NCBI RefSeq assembly: GCF_029953265.1
Contig: NZ_JASBAO010000001.1
Coordinates: forward strand, 310,001-374,000
From: Commensalibacter oyaizuii
GTDB lineage: Bacteria; Pseudomonadota; Alphaproteobacteria; Acetobacterales; Acetobacteraceae
Direction of reading: 5' to 3'
DNA: 64,000 nucleotides
Positions 55,374 through 64,000 of this stretch are shown here, piece by piece; position 1 is the stretch's first letter; the number at the start of each line of letters is the position of its first letter. Made by a program: the position numbers and the translations under genes. A model generated the notes under the pieces. It worked only from the letters and a program-made list of their open reading frames with translations, was not told where the DNA came from and made no database searches.

Positions 55374-55408
55374 TATTATTCATAAATATTAATAATTCAT
55401 GAATAATA
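55374..55408. repeat. AT-rich inverted repeat between fabZ and lpxA
   Basis: TATTATTCAT and ATGAATAATA are exact reverse complements (10 bp) around a 15-base loop. They lie in the widest gap of the lpxD-lpxI run. There is no G/C in most of the stem and no T-run after it, so it is a poor terminator. A TATAAT at 55410-55415 may belong to a local promoter. Confidence 0.35.
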
Positions 55409-55470
55409 GTATAATGTAAATTATAATCTATATTCATAATTTTGAAGATGAATTTTTAAAATTGATAGTG

Positions 55471-56346
55471 ATGGAAGAAACATTGGCAGATAGCTCACAA
55501 GTCAATACAGATTCTATGGGTAATCATATTCATCCGTCAGCGATTGTTTCCCCTGGTGCTCAATTGGGTCAAGGGATTGTCATCGGCCCTTGGTGCATGG
55601 TTGGTCCAAATGTCGTGATTGAAGACGGGGTTCGGCTAGTTGCTAATGTTGTCGTTGATGGGCACACCACCCTTGGCAAGGATTCAGTTTATTACCCTTT
55701 TGTTACGATAGGTTTAGCACCTCAGGATTTAAAATATAAGGGTGAGCCAACACGATGCGTCATTGGTAGTCGAACCATTGTGCGTGAACAAGTAACCATT
55801 CATCGTGGTACTGAAATAGGTTCTGGAATTACATATATTGGTTCAGATTGCTTAGTAATGGTTAATGCTCATATCGCTCATGATTGTCATTTAGGCGATC
55901 GGGTGATTATTGTTAACAATGTTGTACTTGGCGGCCACGTTCACATCGACGATGATGCACGGATAATGGGGTCGGCTGCAATCCACCAATTCGTTCGTAT
56001 TGGTCGAGCCGCTTTGGTTGGTGGTGTAACTGGGGTTGAATCTGATGTTATTCCTTATGGCAGCGTTGTAGGGAATCGAGCACGCTTGGTAGGTATGCAT
56101 TGGGTTTGGTTAAAACGAAATGGTGTTAAAAATACAGAATTGCATATTTTAAGAAATGTGTATCGTACCTTGTTCCCTCGCGATGAGTTATCGAATAACG
56201 TCTTTGAAGATCGATTACTAATTGTAAAAGAAAAATTTGGACAGAATGATCGTGTTCAAGAAATTATTAAATTTATAGAACAACCTAGCCGTCGTGGTTT
56301 GGTTAAAATAGGACGTTCGATCGCTTCTTCTGAAGGCGAAGAGTAG
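55471..56346 (+). CDS. lpxA: UDP-N-acetylglucosamine acyltransferase
   Basis: The first step of lipid A synthesis. This hexapeptide-repeat protein has about 291 residues from the ATG at 55471; a TTG at 55462 and an ATG at 55516 are also in frame. The beta helix starts IHPSAIVSPGAQLG. The catalytic histidine is likely in NAHIAHDCHLGD. QFVRIGRAALVGGVTGVESDVIPYG and the helical C-terminal domain follow the family. Confidence 0.95.
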   Translation: MEETLADSSQVNTDSMGNHIHPSAIVSPGAQLGQGIVIGPWCMVGPNVVIEDGVRLVANVVVDGHTTLGKDSVYYPFVTIGLAPQDLKYKGEPTRCVIGSRTIVREQVTIHRGTEIGSGITYIGSDCLVMVNAHIAHDCHLGDRVIIVNNVVLGGHVHIDDDARIMGSAAIHQFVRIGRAALVGGVTGVESDVIPYGSVVGNRARLVGMHWVWLKRNGVKNTELHILRNVYRTLFPRDELSNNVFEDRLLIVKEKFGQNDRVQEIIKFIEQPSRRGLVKIGRSIASSEGEE

Positions 56347-56356
56347 GCATTCCATA

Positions 56357-57214
56357 ATGTCAGAATTACCAAAAAGAACGGCTGTTGGTATTCTAGCTGG
56401 AGGGGGGGCGCTTCCTGGTAAAGTTGCCGAAGCTGTAAGCGCAACAGGACGTCCCGTTTTCATTATTGCATTTCAGGATTTTGCTGAAGCCAATATCGTT
56501 GAGCCATGGCCTCATGAATATGTCAGGTTGGCAGCTGCTGGGCGTATTTTGTCACTTTTAAGACAAAATAATTGCAGGGATATCGTTCTTATTGGCCCTG
56601 TAAAACGGCCATCTTGGCGAGATTTACGTCCAGATGCCGAAGGGGCTAAGATATTAGCTAAAATTGGTAAAGCATTGTTTGCAGGCGATGATGGTTTATT
56701 GGCGGCATTGGTTAAAGTATTGGGGGATGAAGGCTTCAATGTTCTTGGGGCTCACGAATTCTTAGACCCTGTTACTGAAGGTGTATTAGGTAAAATCAAA
56801 CCTGATCCCCAAGCATTGGAAGACATAATAAAGGGAATAGAAATTAATCGTGCTTTGGGTGCACTAGATATTGGTCAAGCATGTATCATTCAAAATGGTG
56901 TGGTTATTGCTGTTGAAGCGATGGAAGGCACAGATTTAATGCTGCTTCGTGCTAAAGATTGCCAGCAACCTGGCCCTGGCGGTGTTTTAGTGAAGCAGGT
57001 AAAGCCTGGACAGGAACGGCGTGCTGACATGCCGACAATTGGGCCCCAGACGATACGAAAGGCATTTGATTCGGGTTTAAAAGGTATCGCATTCGAAGCT
57101 GGAGGTACCTTGTTGGTGAATCAAGAGGAAGTTATTCGCCTTGCAAATGAAAAAGGGTTATTCTTGTTAAGCTATAATCCAGATAATTTTGAAATAAAAT
57201 ATATAAAAAAGTAA
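56357..57214 (+). CDS. lpxI: UDP-2,3-diacylglucosamine pyrophosphatase LpxI
   Basis: Cleaves UDP-diacylglucosamine to lipid X, replacing LpxH in alphaproteobacteria. The 285-residue protein starts [17 protein letters not shown] and has [21 protein letters not shown]; the C-terminal domain includes [18 protein letters not shown]. It lies ten bases after lpxA. lpxB, which commonly comes next, is not here; gloA is. Confidence 0.94.
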   Translation: MSELPKRTAVGILAGGGALPGKVAEAVSATGRPVFIIAFQDFAEANIVEPWPHEYVRLAAAGRILSLLRQNNCRDIVLIGPVKRPSWRDLRPDAEGAKILAKIGKALFAGDDGLLAALVKVLGDEGFNVLGAHEFLDPVTEGVLGKIKPDPQALEDIIKGIEINRALGALDIGQACIIQNGVVIAVEAMEGTDLMLLRAKDCQQPGPGGVLVKQVKPGQERRADMPTIGPQTIRKAFDSGLKGIAFEAGGTLLVNQEEVIRLANEKGLFLLSYNPDNFEIKYIKK

Positions 57215-57227
57215 AGAGAGATACGTC

Positions 57228-57623
57228 ATGAGTACTTATTTACATACGATGATTCGTGTACATAATTTAGAAAAAAGCGTTGAATTTTATAAATTATTGG
57301 GGATGCGTGAAAACCGTCGCAAGGATGTACCAGAAGGTAAATATTCTCTTGTGTTTATGGGGTTTGGGGATCCTTCTACAGGACAGGCTGAAATTGAATT
57401 AACTTATAATTGGGGACATGACGTTCCTTATGAAATGGGAACTGGATTTGGGCATTTAGCCGTAGGTGTTGATGATGTTGCACAAGTTGCCGAATCAGTA
57501 CGCAAAGCAGGGGGGAAGATAACCAGAGAACCAGGACCTGTTAAATTTGGAACCACAATTATTGCGTTTTTAGAAGACCCTGATGGATACAAAATAGAAT
57601 TGATCCAAAATAATACGTACTAA
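57228..57623 (+). CDS. gloA: Lactoylglutathione lyase (glyoxalase I)
   Basis: Converts the methylglyoxal-glutathione adduct to lactoylglutathione. The 131-residue protein has the metal ligands in the family positions: H6 ([17 protein letters not shown]), Glu in EIELTYNWG, His in [10 protein letters not shown] and Glu in YKIELIQ. It lies 13 bases after lpxI, probably in the same transcript. Confidence 0.95.
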   Translation: MSTYLHTMIRVHNLEKSVEFYKLLGMRENRRKDVPEGKYSLVFMGFGDPSTGQAEIELTYNWGHDVPYEMGTGFGHLAVGVDDVAQVAESVRKAGGKITREPGPVKFGTTIIAFLEDPDGYKIELIQNNTY

Positions 57624-57640
57624 CCATTGCTGTTGTAATC

Positions 57641-57999
57641 ATGAATAGGCAAGACATATTTTTGTATGTTAAAACATGTCTTGATACTATTCCTGATTAC
57701 CCGTGGAAAAGATTTCCTAATTACGCTGTTTTAAGACATAAAAATAGTAGAAAATGGTTTGGTGTCCTTATGGATGTACATTGGGGCAGCTGAATTTACC
57801 AACTAGCAATCGTATTGATATTTTAAATATTAAATTACATCCTGAACATATATATATTCTGAGGCAAAGGGATGGTTTTTTACCTGCATACCACATGGAC
57901 CAAGAACATTGGGTCAATATTCTTTTAAATAACTCGGTATCAGCAGACGAATTAAAATATTTAATTAAACAAAGTTTTGACTTAACGGTTAATCGTTAA
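57641..57999 (+). pseudogene. MmcQ/YjbR-family gene with a single-base frameshift
   Basis: Reading from the ATG at 57641 gives 50 residues (MNRQDIFLYV...PWKRFPNYAVLRHK...VLMDVHWGS), then a TGA at 57791-57793. The other frame carries on with LNLPTSNRIDILNIK and RQRDGFLPAYHMDQEHWV to 57999. Both halves match the MmcQ/YjbR (DUF419) double-wing DNA-binding family as I recall it. One extra base near 57783-57786 (a run of four G) would join them into a protein of about 119 residues, the normal length. So the gene has lost one base or the read has an error. It follows gloA by 17 bases. Confidence 0.8.
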
Positions 58000-58400
58000 T
58001 GTTTGTTTTTACTTGCTGTTAAATATTCTGATACTTTTTCAATTGATTGAGCAATAGATTCTGCGGATTTCTGTATCTTTTCATCCGCAGATTTATTTAA
58101 TAAAATACGGTCCGCCATCAGCAATGCAGGTGATAATAAGCCCTTTACGTCGTGTCTTAATACAGATAGTTCTTTTTCGTGTTTGTTTTTGATCGCATCA
58201 ATTTGTTTTAAGAAGTTGTAAAAAATATTGGCCATTAGTATAGTAATGTAAACACCAATAATTACAAAGATAGTCCATAATGGAACATTGTATTTAAATA
58301 ATATAAAGGCAATAATACAGGGAATAATTCCAGACAAGACACTGATCATATAAATAAAAACTGATTTATATGGGGATAATGAGGGGGTAGGAGTAGCCAT
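57996..58400 (-). CDS. Small membrane protein with lone histidine-kinase-like dimerisation motif
   Basis: The 134-residue protein has two membrane helices (about 14-36 and 41-63), then a charged linker and the segment LRHDVKGLLSPALLMADRIL at 81-100. This resembles the H-box of a histidine-kinase DHp domain, with H83 and D84. A second amphipathic helix ends in SEYLTASKNKH. No ATP-binding domain follows, so it could not phosphorylate itself. It may dimerise with, or accept phosphate from, another kinase. The similarity is by motif only. It overlaps the mmcQ remnant end by four bases, convergently. Confidence 0.65.
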   Translation of the reverse strand: MATPTPSLSPYKSVFIYMISVLSGIIPCIIAFILFKYNVPLWTIFVIIGVYITILMANIFYNFLKQIDAIKNKHEKELSVLRHDVKGLLSPALLMADRILLNKSADEKIQKSAESIAQSIEKVSEYLTASKNKH

Positions 58401-58478
58401 GTTTTTAGAGCATCCTCTGGAAAATGATATAATTGTTACTAAATATCATAAAAAAATTGGCCTGACTATGGACTTAGA

Positions 58479-58507
58479 TTGACGATTTTCCATATTCAGA
58501 TTATAAC
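58479..58507 (+). promoter_or_regulatory. Predicted promoter of rpmH
   Basis: TTGACG (58479-58484), exactly 17 bases, then TATAAC (58502-58507): a near-consensus housekeeping promoter. Transcription would start near 58514, leaving a leader of about 86 bases before rpmH. Confidence 0.7.
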
Positions 58508-58599
58508 CTGCTTTTTAAGACTATATTTATTCTATGAATTTGGTGGTGGGATAATTTGTTAACTTCTCGTCATCAAGTTTACTTACAAGGAGAAAATTC

Positions 58600-58734
58600 G
58601 TGAAGCGTACATATCAACCTTCAAAAATTGTTCGCAAACGTCGTCATGGCTTCCGCGCTCGTATGGCTACTGTTGGTGGTCGCAAAGTTATTGCTAACCG
58701 TAGATCAAAAGGACGTAAACGTCTTTCCGCTTAA
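58600..58734 (+). CDS. rpmH: Ribosomal protein bL34
   Basis: The 44-residue large-subunit protein begins [21 protein letters not shown] and is typically arginine- and lysine-rich. The start is GTG at 58600, with AAGGAG seven bases upstream. It is followed by rnpA, as in nearly all bacteria. Confidence 0.98.
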   Translation: MKRTYQPSKIVRKRRHGFRARMATVGGRKVIANRRSKGRKRLSA

Positions 58735-58762
58735 TAATATGGTGTTAAGACGAGTGTAATTT

Positions 58763-59149
58763 GTGGTTGATACAGATAAAGAAATTCAGCCAGCCAACAA
58801 TACCCATATGATCTTGCGTTTAAAAAAGCGGATACAATTTTTAAATGTAGCTGTAAACGGTCGAAAGATTCCTACCTCTGGTTTGGTTTTGCAAATATTG
58901 CATCGAAACGATAATGAGCCAAGCAGAGTAGGGTTCACCGTAACGAAAAGAGTAGGGAATGCTGTTGTGCGTAATCGTGTAAAACGCCGATTACGGGCAG
59001 TTATGCAGGAAGTGGCCAAAGATTTTTCATATAACGGTATTGATATGGTAATGATTGGGCGTAAGACCACGTTTTCAAGACCATATCAGGCGATTGTAAA
59101 AGATTTGGTTTATGCACTGCGCAAGGCTGGGATTGTATTAAACAAGTAA
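58763..59149 (+). CDS. rnpA: Ribonuclease P protein component
   Basis: The basic protein cofactor of the ribozyme that trims tRNA 5' ends. The 128-residue frame from the GTG at 58763 includes GFTVTKRVGNAVVRNRVKRRLR, the RNA-binding signature. The first 15 residues are not conserved; an ATG at 58808 (MILRLKKR) is an alternative start. Its stop is adjacent to the yidD start. Confidence 0.96.
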   Translation: MVDTDKEIQPANNTHMILRLKKRIQFLNVAVNGRKIPTSGLVLQILHRNDNEPSRVGFTVTKRVGNAVVRNRVKRRLRAVMQEVAKDFSYNGIDMVMIGRKTTFSRPYQAIVKDLVYALRKAGIVLNK

Positions 59150-59368
59150 ATGAGACGATTGCTTATTGCTTTGATTTATCTATATCAACTTATTTTACGT
59201 CCGATACTAGGACATCATTGTCGTTTTAACCCGTCTTGTAGTGTTTACACACAAGAAGCTATTCGTAATCACGGTGCTTTTAAAGGGATCTTGATGGGGG
59301 GATGGCGGATATTGCGGTGTAACCCTTGGAATTCTGGTGGATATGATCCTGTCCCTCCGAAAAAATAG
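59150..59368 (+). CDS. yidD: Membrane protein insertion efficiency factor YidD
   Basis: This 72-residue membrane-associated protein assists YidC. It has [15 protein letters not shown] and [20 protein letters not shown], both diagnostic. Its ATG follows the rnpA stop with no gap. Confidence 0.97.
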   Translation: MRRLLIALIYLYQLILRPILGHHCRFNPSCSVYTQEAIRNHGAFKGILMGGWRILRCNPWNSGGYDPVPPKK

Positions 59369-59412
59369 AGCGATATTTTTTCTAAATTCAATGAATGATT
59401 GGCTGGCTTTGA

Positions 59413-61179
59413 ATGGATAACAAGCGCTTTTTTCTGGCGACTTTGCTTTCTGTTTTACTTCTTTTTGCATTTGAATATTTTATGCCTAAAAAAGAAGAGC
59501 AACATACACAACAAACTGTAAAACAAGAGCAAACGAAACTTTTAACCCAAAAAGTCGATACTTCACACCAAGAGGTTGCTGATACTAACGGCCCTGATAT
59601 ACGACTTCCTATCGAGGCAGACGCGGTAAAAGGATCGATTAATTTAAGAGGTGCCCTTTTAGATGATTTGGTTTTAAAAGGATACCGCGAAACAATTAAA
59701 CCAAATTCATCGTTGGTTAGGGTGTTGTCTGGGATCAAGACGCCAGAACCTAATTATGTTCAAACAGGTTGGTTAAACAGCGAACGTAATAATGTTAAAT
59801 TTCCAGATATGAATTCTGTGTGGAAAGCGGACCAAGAACGATTAACCACCGGCCATCCTGTAACTTTGACATGGAATAATGGTGAGGGGTTAGAATTCCA
59901 AAAGGTTATTTCAATTGATAAAGACTATATGTTTAAAATTGAACAAACCGTCAAAAATACCTCTGATAAACCAGTATCATTCTTTTTCTATGCGCGTGTT
60001 GATCGTGGATACACACCCAAGGAATTAAATGGATATTTGGTTCATGACGGTCCAATTGGTGTTGTTGATCATCGTTTAGAACAAAGTTCCTATAAATCGA
60101 TTAGAGAAGATTCCAAGGCACCCAACGATGTTGCGTGGAGCAAAAACGGTAAGGGTGGATGGGCTGGTATTACAGATAAATATTGGCTCACTGCAATTGT
60201 TCCTCAGCAGGACAAAGATGTCAGTGTAACTTACGGTTTTACCCCTAGCAGCGTACAGCCTGCCGTAAACAGTTCTGATGGTGTTGAAAAAGGCACCTAT
60301 AAGGTAAGCTTTACCTCTCGTCAATTAATGACTGTTGCACCAGGTGAAACAGTGACGTCTTTTGGTCATGTATTCTCTGGAGCAAAAGAAGTTCATCTAT
60401 TAAATCATTACGAAAAAGAATATCATATTCCTGACTTTTGGAAGGCTGTTGATTTTGGGTGGTTTGCTTTTTTAACTTATCCTATTTTTGTTGTGCTGGA
60501 TTGGTTGAATACATTTTGGGGTAACTTTGGCCTGGCTTTGTTAAGCTTTACCTTGATCGTTAAGGCAATTTTTTATCCGTTGGCTTCAAAGCAATTCCAT
60601 TCTATGGGAAAAATGAAAGCTTTACAGCCCAAGATGAAAGAAATTCGCGAGCGGTATAAAGATGACCAAGCATTAATGAATCAACAAATGATGGCATTAT
60701 ATCGTGAGCAAGGGGTTAACCCTGCCAGTGGATGTTTACCAATCTTAATTCAAATTCCTATCTTTTGGTGTTTGTACAAGGATTTGTATGTAACCATTGA
60801 AATGCGACATGCACCATTTTTTGGCTGGATTCGTGATTTATCAGCACCAGATCCAACAAATATATTTAATTTATTTGGATTGTTACCTTTTGACCCAACC
60901 GTCATATCACCATTTTTACATATCGGGATTTGGCCATTAATTTTTGGTGCAACTATGTATTTGCAACAAAAATTAAACCCTGCTGTTTTGGATCCGATTC
61001 AAAAGAAAATGTTTCAATTTATGCCTGTAATTTTCACCGTGGTTTTAGCAACTCAACCTGCGGGTTTGGTTATTTACTATAGCTGGAACAATTTGTTGAC
61101 CGCCTTGCAACAATTGGTAATTCAAAAGCGAATGGATGCAAAACAAAATAAAGGCCTCAAAAAAGCAGGTAAAGGATAA
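59413..61179 (+). CDS. yidC: Membrane protein insertase YidC
   Basis: The 588-residue protein inserts and folds inner membrane proteins with or without SecYEG. It has an N-terminal helix (RFFLATLLSVLLLFAFEYF), a large periplasmic beta domain (about 60-345) and a C-terminal five-helix core with the hydrophilic groove. Visible core motifs are SKQFHSMGKMKALQPKMKEI and NPASGCLPILIQIPIFWCLY. It lies between yidD and engB as usual. Confidence 0.97.
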   Translation: MDNKRFFLATLLSVLLLFAFEYFMPKKEEQHTQQTVKQEQTKLLTQKVDTSHQEVADTNGPDIRLPIEADAVKGSINLRGALLDDLVLKGYRETIKPNSSLVRVLSGIKTPEPNYVQTGWLNSERNNVKFPDMNSVWKADQERLTTGHPVTLTWNNGEGLEFQKVISIDKDYMFKIEQTVKNTSDKPVSFFFYARVDRGYTPKELNGYLVHDGPIGVVDHRLEQSSYKSIREDSKAPNDVAWSKNGKGGWAGITDKYWLTAIVPQQDKDVSVTYGFTPSSVQPAVNSSDGVEKGTYKVSFTSRQLMTVAPGETVTSFGHVFSGAKEVHLLNHYEKEYHIPDFWKAVDFGWFAFLTYPIFVVLDWLNTFWGNFGLALLSFTLIVKAIFYPLASKQFHSMGKMKALQPKMKEIRERYKDDQALMNQQMMALYREQGVNPASGCLPILIQIPIFWCLYKDLYVTIEMRHAPFFGWIRDLSAPDPTNIFNLFGLLPFDPTVISPFLHIGIWPLIFGATMYLQQKLNPAVLDPIQKKMFQFMPVIFTVVLATQPAGLVIYYSWNNLLTALQQLVIQKRMDAKQNKGLKKAGKG

Positions 61180-61184
61180 ACTAA

Positions 61185-61844
61185 GTGGGAGATTTATTAC
61201 CCCCCTCTATTGATGAAATTGAACACGCCAAAATGATAGAGGCGGGGCGTCTTTTATTTGCTAAAGAAGCAAAGTTTTTCTTTGGTGCGCAACGTTTAAA
61301 TCAATTAGAACCCGCGACGTTACCAGAGGTTGCGTTTGCGGGACGATCTAATGTTGGTAAATCTAGCCTGATTAATGCAATAACAGGTCGTAAAATGTTG
61401 GCAAGAGCTTCTTCTGAGCCAGGTCGTACTAAACAGTTAAACTTTTTTAATATTGGTGATCAATTGGTCTTTGTGGATATGCCAGGCTACGGCTATGCCA
61501 AAGCCTCGAAAGATGTAAAAAAAGATTGGCAAGGAATGATGTTTTCTTTTTTACGAGGCAGACCCACCTTACTGCGTGTTTTGTTATTATTAGATGCCCG
61601 TATAGAGTTAAAGGAAAGTGATCATCAAATTATGAAATTGATGGATCGTGCCGCGGTAACTTTTCAAATTGTTTTGACAAAGTGTGATAATTTATCTGCA
61701 ACACAGTTAGAAAAGAAGGAAAAAGAAATTTCTCAGTTACTTCAATCCCATACAGCTGCGTATCCATTTATACGTTTTACGAGCAGTCAAAAAAATATTG
61801 GAATTGAAGAGTTACGCGCAGATTTAGCACGTTTAGTCGTTTAG
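61185..61844 (+). CDS. engB: Ribosome biogenesis GTPase EngB (YsxC/YihA)
   Basis: This GTPase is required for 50S assembly. The 219-residue protein has G1 AGRSNVGKSSLINA, G2 in SSEPGRTKQ, G3 VDMPGYGYAK and G4 LTKCDN. The start is GTG at 61185, five bases after yidC, so the two are coupled. Confidence 0.96.
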   Translation: MGDLLPPSIDEIEHAKMIEAGRLLFAKEAKFFFGAQRLNQLEPATLPEVAFAGRSNVGKSSLINAITGRKMLARASSEPGRTKQLNFFNIGDQLVFVDMPGYGYAKASKDVKKDWQGMMFSFLRGRPTLLRVLLLLDARIELKESDHQIMKLMDRAAVTFQIVLTKCDNLSATQLEKKEKEISQLLQSHTAAYPFIRFTSSQKNIGIEELRADLARLVV

Positions 61845-61878
61845 GTAGTGATATAATTAATTCAGGATAATAAAATTT

Positions 61879-62808
61879 ATGACCAAGCAGGGACCATTAG
61901 ATTCAGTAAAAGAAGCCGCCAAAGAGGCCCATGAACAAGCCAGGGTTTTGGCGCGCGCTTTACCTTATCTTCGTCGGTATACAGGGGATACCATTGTAGT
62001 TAAATATGGTGGTCATGCCATGGTTGACAGTGGGCTTTCCAGTGATTTTGGTCATGATATTGCATTGTTAAAGCAAGTTGGCATCAATCCAATTATCGTG
62101 CATGGCGGCGGCCCGCAAATTAATAACATGTTAAAGCGAATGGACGTTGAAACAACTTTTGTTGATGGGTTACGCGTAACGAACGAAGCTATTATCGATG
62201 TCATTGAAATGGTTTTGGCTGGGACTGTTAACAAACAGGTTGCAACTTTGATCAATCAAGCTGGTGCCTTGGCTGTTGGTATTTCAGGGAAAGATGGTGG
62301 ATTGATTGAAGCCCATAAATTGGTAAAACATGTCTGGGATGAAAAGCTTAAGCGTGAAAGAACTCTTGATTTAGGGTTGGTTGGCGAGCCTGTTAAAATT
62401 GATCCACGCGTATTGTATGCTCTATCTGGTTCAGGGCTAATTCCCGTCGTCGCCCCCATTGGTATGGATAAGCAGGGGCAGACGTATAATATCAATGCTG
62501 ATATTGCAGCTGGTGCGATTGCTGGTGCAGTGCGAGCCTCTAGATTATTTATGCTGACGGATGTTCCCGGGGTATTGGATAAAGATGGTTGTCTGATTCC
62601 TGAATTAACCGAAGATGAAGCAAAAGAGGCGATTGCAAGTGGTGTTATTACAGGTGGCATGATTCCTAAAATCGAAACTTGCTTAGAGGCTGTAAAAGCA
62701 GGGGCTCAGGCTGCTGTAATTATGGATGGTCGTGTTTCACATGCTTGTCTATTGGAATTGTTTACAGAGGGTGGATCAGGCACCTTAATTCGTGCTAATC
62801 GTTCATAG
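61879..62808 (+). CDS. argB: Acetylglutamate kinase
   Basis: Second step of arginine synthesis, phosphorylating N-acetylglutamate. The 309-residue amino-acid-kinase-fold enzyme has VVKYGGHAM and IVHGGGPQINNML near the N-terminus, and NADIAAGAIAGAV and GGMIPKIETCL further on. It sits 34 bases after engB and is co-oriented with dapD. Confidence 0.97.
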   Translation: MTKQGPLDSVKEAAKEAHEQARVLARALPYLRRYTGDTIVVKYGGHAMVDSGLSSDFGHDIALLKQVGINPIIVHGGGPQINNMLKRMDVETTFVDGLRVTNEAIIDVIEMVLAGTVNKQVATLINQAGALAVGISGKDGGLIEAHKLVKHVWDEKLKRERTLDLGLVGEPVKIDPRVLYALSGSGLIPVVAPIGMDKQGQTYNINADIAAGAIAGAVRASRLFMLTDVPGVLDKDGCLIPELTEDEAKEAIASGVITGGMIPKIETCLEAVKAGAQAAVIMDGRVSHACLLELFTEGGSGTLIRANRS

Positions 62809-62854
62809 AGAAATATTTTAGCGGTTTTTATTTTATTATTAGGAAAATACCATC

Positions 62855-63703
62855 ATGACAGATCATTCTGTATTACAAAGTGAAATTGATCGTTTATGGG
62901 AGGATAGAGCAAATATCTCTTCCAAAACAACGGGTAAAGAACGTGAAGCTGTCGAGCAAGTATTAACATTACTTGATTCTGGGGCATTGCGGGTAGCAAC
63001 ACCCAGCGACACTGGTTGGACCATTCATGAATGGGTTAAAAAGGCGGTTTTACTTTCCTTTCGTCTTTACGATAATTACGGCATGAAAAGTGAGTCTGGA
63101 GTGCCTGCATATGACAAAGTACCTCTGAAATTTGCCAATTGGACAGATGCAGAATTCGCCAAGGCTGGATTTAGAGCTGTTCCGGGTTCTATTGTACGTC
63201 GCTCTGCTTTTATTGCTTCTAATGTTGTATTAATGCCTAGTTTTGTGAATGTAGGGGCATATGTTGACAGTGGAACCATGGTTGATACATGGGTAACTAT
63301 TGGTAGCTGTGCGCAAATTGGTAAAAATTGCCATATCAGCGGTGGTGTTGGAATTGGTGGGGTTTTAGAACCTTTACAAGCTGCCCCCGTGATTATTGAA
63401 GATGATTGTTTTATTGGTGCACGGTGTGAGGTTGCTGAAGGCGTGATTGTAGAAAAAGGAAGCGTGCTTTCTATGGGTGTATTCCTTGGTGCATCTACCA
63501 AAATTATCGATCGTACAACGGGCGAAGTATTTATGGGTCGTGTTCCAGCATATTCAGTGGTTGTTCCTGGTACATTACCGCCAAAACAAGCTGTTAGTGA
63601 AACTGGGAATCCTTTGCCTGGTTTGGCTTGTGCAGTTATTATTAAACGTGTTGATGAACGTACTCGTTCAAAAACATCTATTAATGAACTTTTAAGAAGC
63701 TAG
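62855..63703 (+). CDS. dapD: Tetrahydrodipicolinate N-succinyltransferase
   Basis: Starts the succinylase branch of lysine and meso-diaminopimelate synthesis, needed for peptidoglycan. The 282-residue protein has an N-terminal helical domain (with [10 protein letters not shown]) and a left-handed beta helix. [25 protein letters not shown] and [22 protein letters not shown] are diagnostic. dapE follows 22 bases later. Confidence 0.97.
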   Translation: MTDHSVLQSEIDRLWEDRANISSKTTGKEREAVEQVLTLLDSGALRVATPSDTGWTIHEWVKKAVLLSFRLYDNYGMKSESGVPAYDKVPLKFANWTDAEFAKAGFRAVPGSIVRRSAFIASNVVLMPSFVNVGAYVDSGTMVDTWVTIGSCAQIGKNCHISGGVGIGGVLEPLQAAPVIIEDDCFIGARCEVAEGVIVEKGSVLSMGVFLGASTKIIDRTTGEVFMGRVPAYSVVVPGTLPPKQAVSETGNPLPGLACAVIIKRVDERTRSKTSINELLRS

Positions 63704-63725
63704 AAGTAATAAGGTGTGATTGTTA

Positions 63726-64000
63726 ATGGGTGATCCAGTTGCTTTGCTACAAGATTTAATTCGTTGTCCATCGGTCACACCAATTGATGCAGGTGCCCAA
63801 GGCATTTTAAAAGAACGGTTAAAAAAACTGGGATTTGAAATTTTTGATCTGCCTTATGGCGAGGGGAAAGATCAAGTCTTAAATTTCTTTGCCCGTTATG
63901 GTTCAGGCAGCCCTCATTTTTGTTTTGCAGGACATACAGACGTTGTTCCAGCAGGGCAAACAAATTGGCAAAATGATCCTTTTTCTGCTGAAATTAAAGA
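63726..64000 (+). CDS. dapE: Succinyl-diaminopimelate desuccinylase, N-terminal part (3' end outside window)
   Basis: The first 91 codons of the zinc amidohydrolase that releases LL-diaminopimelate. The ATG at 63726 opens MGDPVALLQDLIRCPSVTP, and the zinc ligand motif FAGHTDVVPAG is present. The gene runs off the window end in frame. It pairs with dapD in one transcript. Confidence 0.96.
   Translation, partial: MGDPVALLQDLIRCPSVTPIDAGAQGILKERLKKLGFEIFDLPYGEGKDQVLNFFARYGSGSPHFCFAGHTDVVPAGQTNWQNDPFSAEIK

Noticed and set aside
57754-57999. 81-codon frame as an independent gene
   Set aside because: Its first residues are out of frame with the MmcQ family, while the preceding frame from 57641 supplies the missing N-terminal half, so it is the second piece of a frameshifted gene.
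1-64000. tRNA, rRNA, CRISPR array, insertion sequence or prophage
   Set aside because: Intergenic gaps are short and AT-rich; I saw no cloverleaf-like sequence with a T-loop motif, no regularly spaced repeats, and no transposase or integrase frame.

Overview
The window is an AT-rich (by eye, well under half G+C), gene-dense bacterial chromosome segment of about 55 genes. Both ends cut a gene: groEL on the left, dapE on the right. Gene content and order point to an alphaproteobacterium. The supporting signs are purN-purM divergent from hdaA-ppk-ppx, folK-rpoZ-rsh-acpS-lepB-rnc-era, pyrH-frr-uppS-cdsA-dxr-rseP-bamA-ompH-lpxD-fabZ-lpxA-lpxI, rpmH-rnpA-yidD-yidC-engB-argB-dapD-dapE, a SUV3-like helicase/S4 protein/FdxA cluster and a class I lysyl-tRNA synthetase. 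A cytochrome bo3-type quinol oxidase operon together with low G+C suggests an insect-associated Acetobacteraceae, perhaps Commensalibacter-like. That placement is inference, not a database result.

Layout. 1-2 kb: groEL end, a cold-shock-like/DUF805 membrane protein and cspA. 2-10 kb: an XPD/DinG-type helicase, class I lysS followed by an MprF homologue cut short in its synthase domain, thpR and a BAX-inhibitor-1 (YccA) protein. 10.5-14.5 kb: cyoABCD. 14.6-18 kb: fdxA, S4 protein and helicase on the minus strand. 18-21 kb: a CycA-type amino acid permease, a MarR regulator and an exported protein. 21-25.8 kb: an envelope-sugar module (polyprenyl-phosphate sugar-1-phosphate transferase, nucleotide-sugar dehydratase, PLP aminotransferase, membrane-anchored protein). 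25.9-38 kb: ABC-F ATPase, ndk, purine genes, HdaA, polyphosphate genes, a PepSY membrane gene behind a good Fur-box match, a 34-residue membrane peptide gene, a type 5 uracil-DNA glycosylase and a NYN-domain protein. 38-57 kb: the stringent-response/secretion/RNA-processing run and then the envelope-biogenesis run. 57-58.4 kb: gloA, a frameshifted MmcQ/YjbR gene and a membrane protein carrying a lone histidine-kinase-like dimerisation motif. 58.5-64 kb: the rpmH-to-dapE run.

How the genes work together. Most of the window is essential housekeeping arranged around the envelope: isoprenoid and undecaprenyl supply (dxr, uppS), phospholipid (cdsA), lipid A (lpxD, lpxA, lpxI, with fabZ), outer membrane assembly (bamA, ompH, rseP), inner membrane insertion (yidC, yidD, lepB) and meso-diaminopimelate for peptidoglycan (dapD, dapE). 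Other groups handle respiration (cyo), (p)ppGpp and polyphosphate stress signalling (rsh, ppk, ppx, hdaA) and iron (the Fur-box PepSY unit).

I found no prophage, insertion sequence, CRISPR array, tRNA or rRNA. I also found no obvious large undescribed system. The items most worth a second look are small: the 34-residue membrane peptide, the truncated MprF beside lysS, the lone dimerisation-domain protein, the single-base frameshift in mmcQ, and perfect inverted repeats upstream of cyoA and of the MarR gene.
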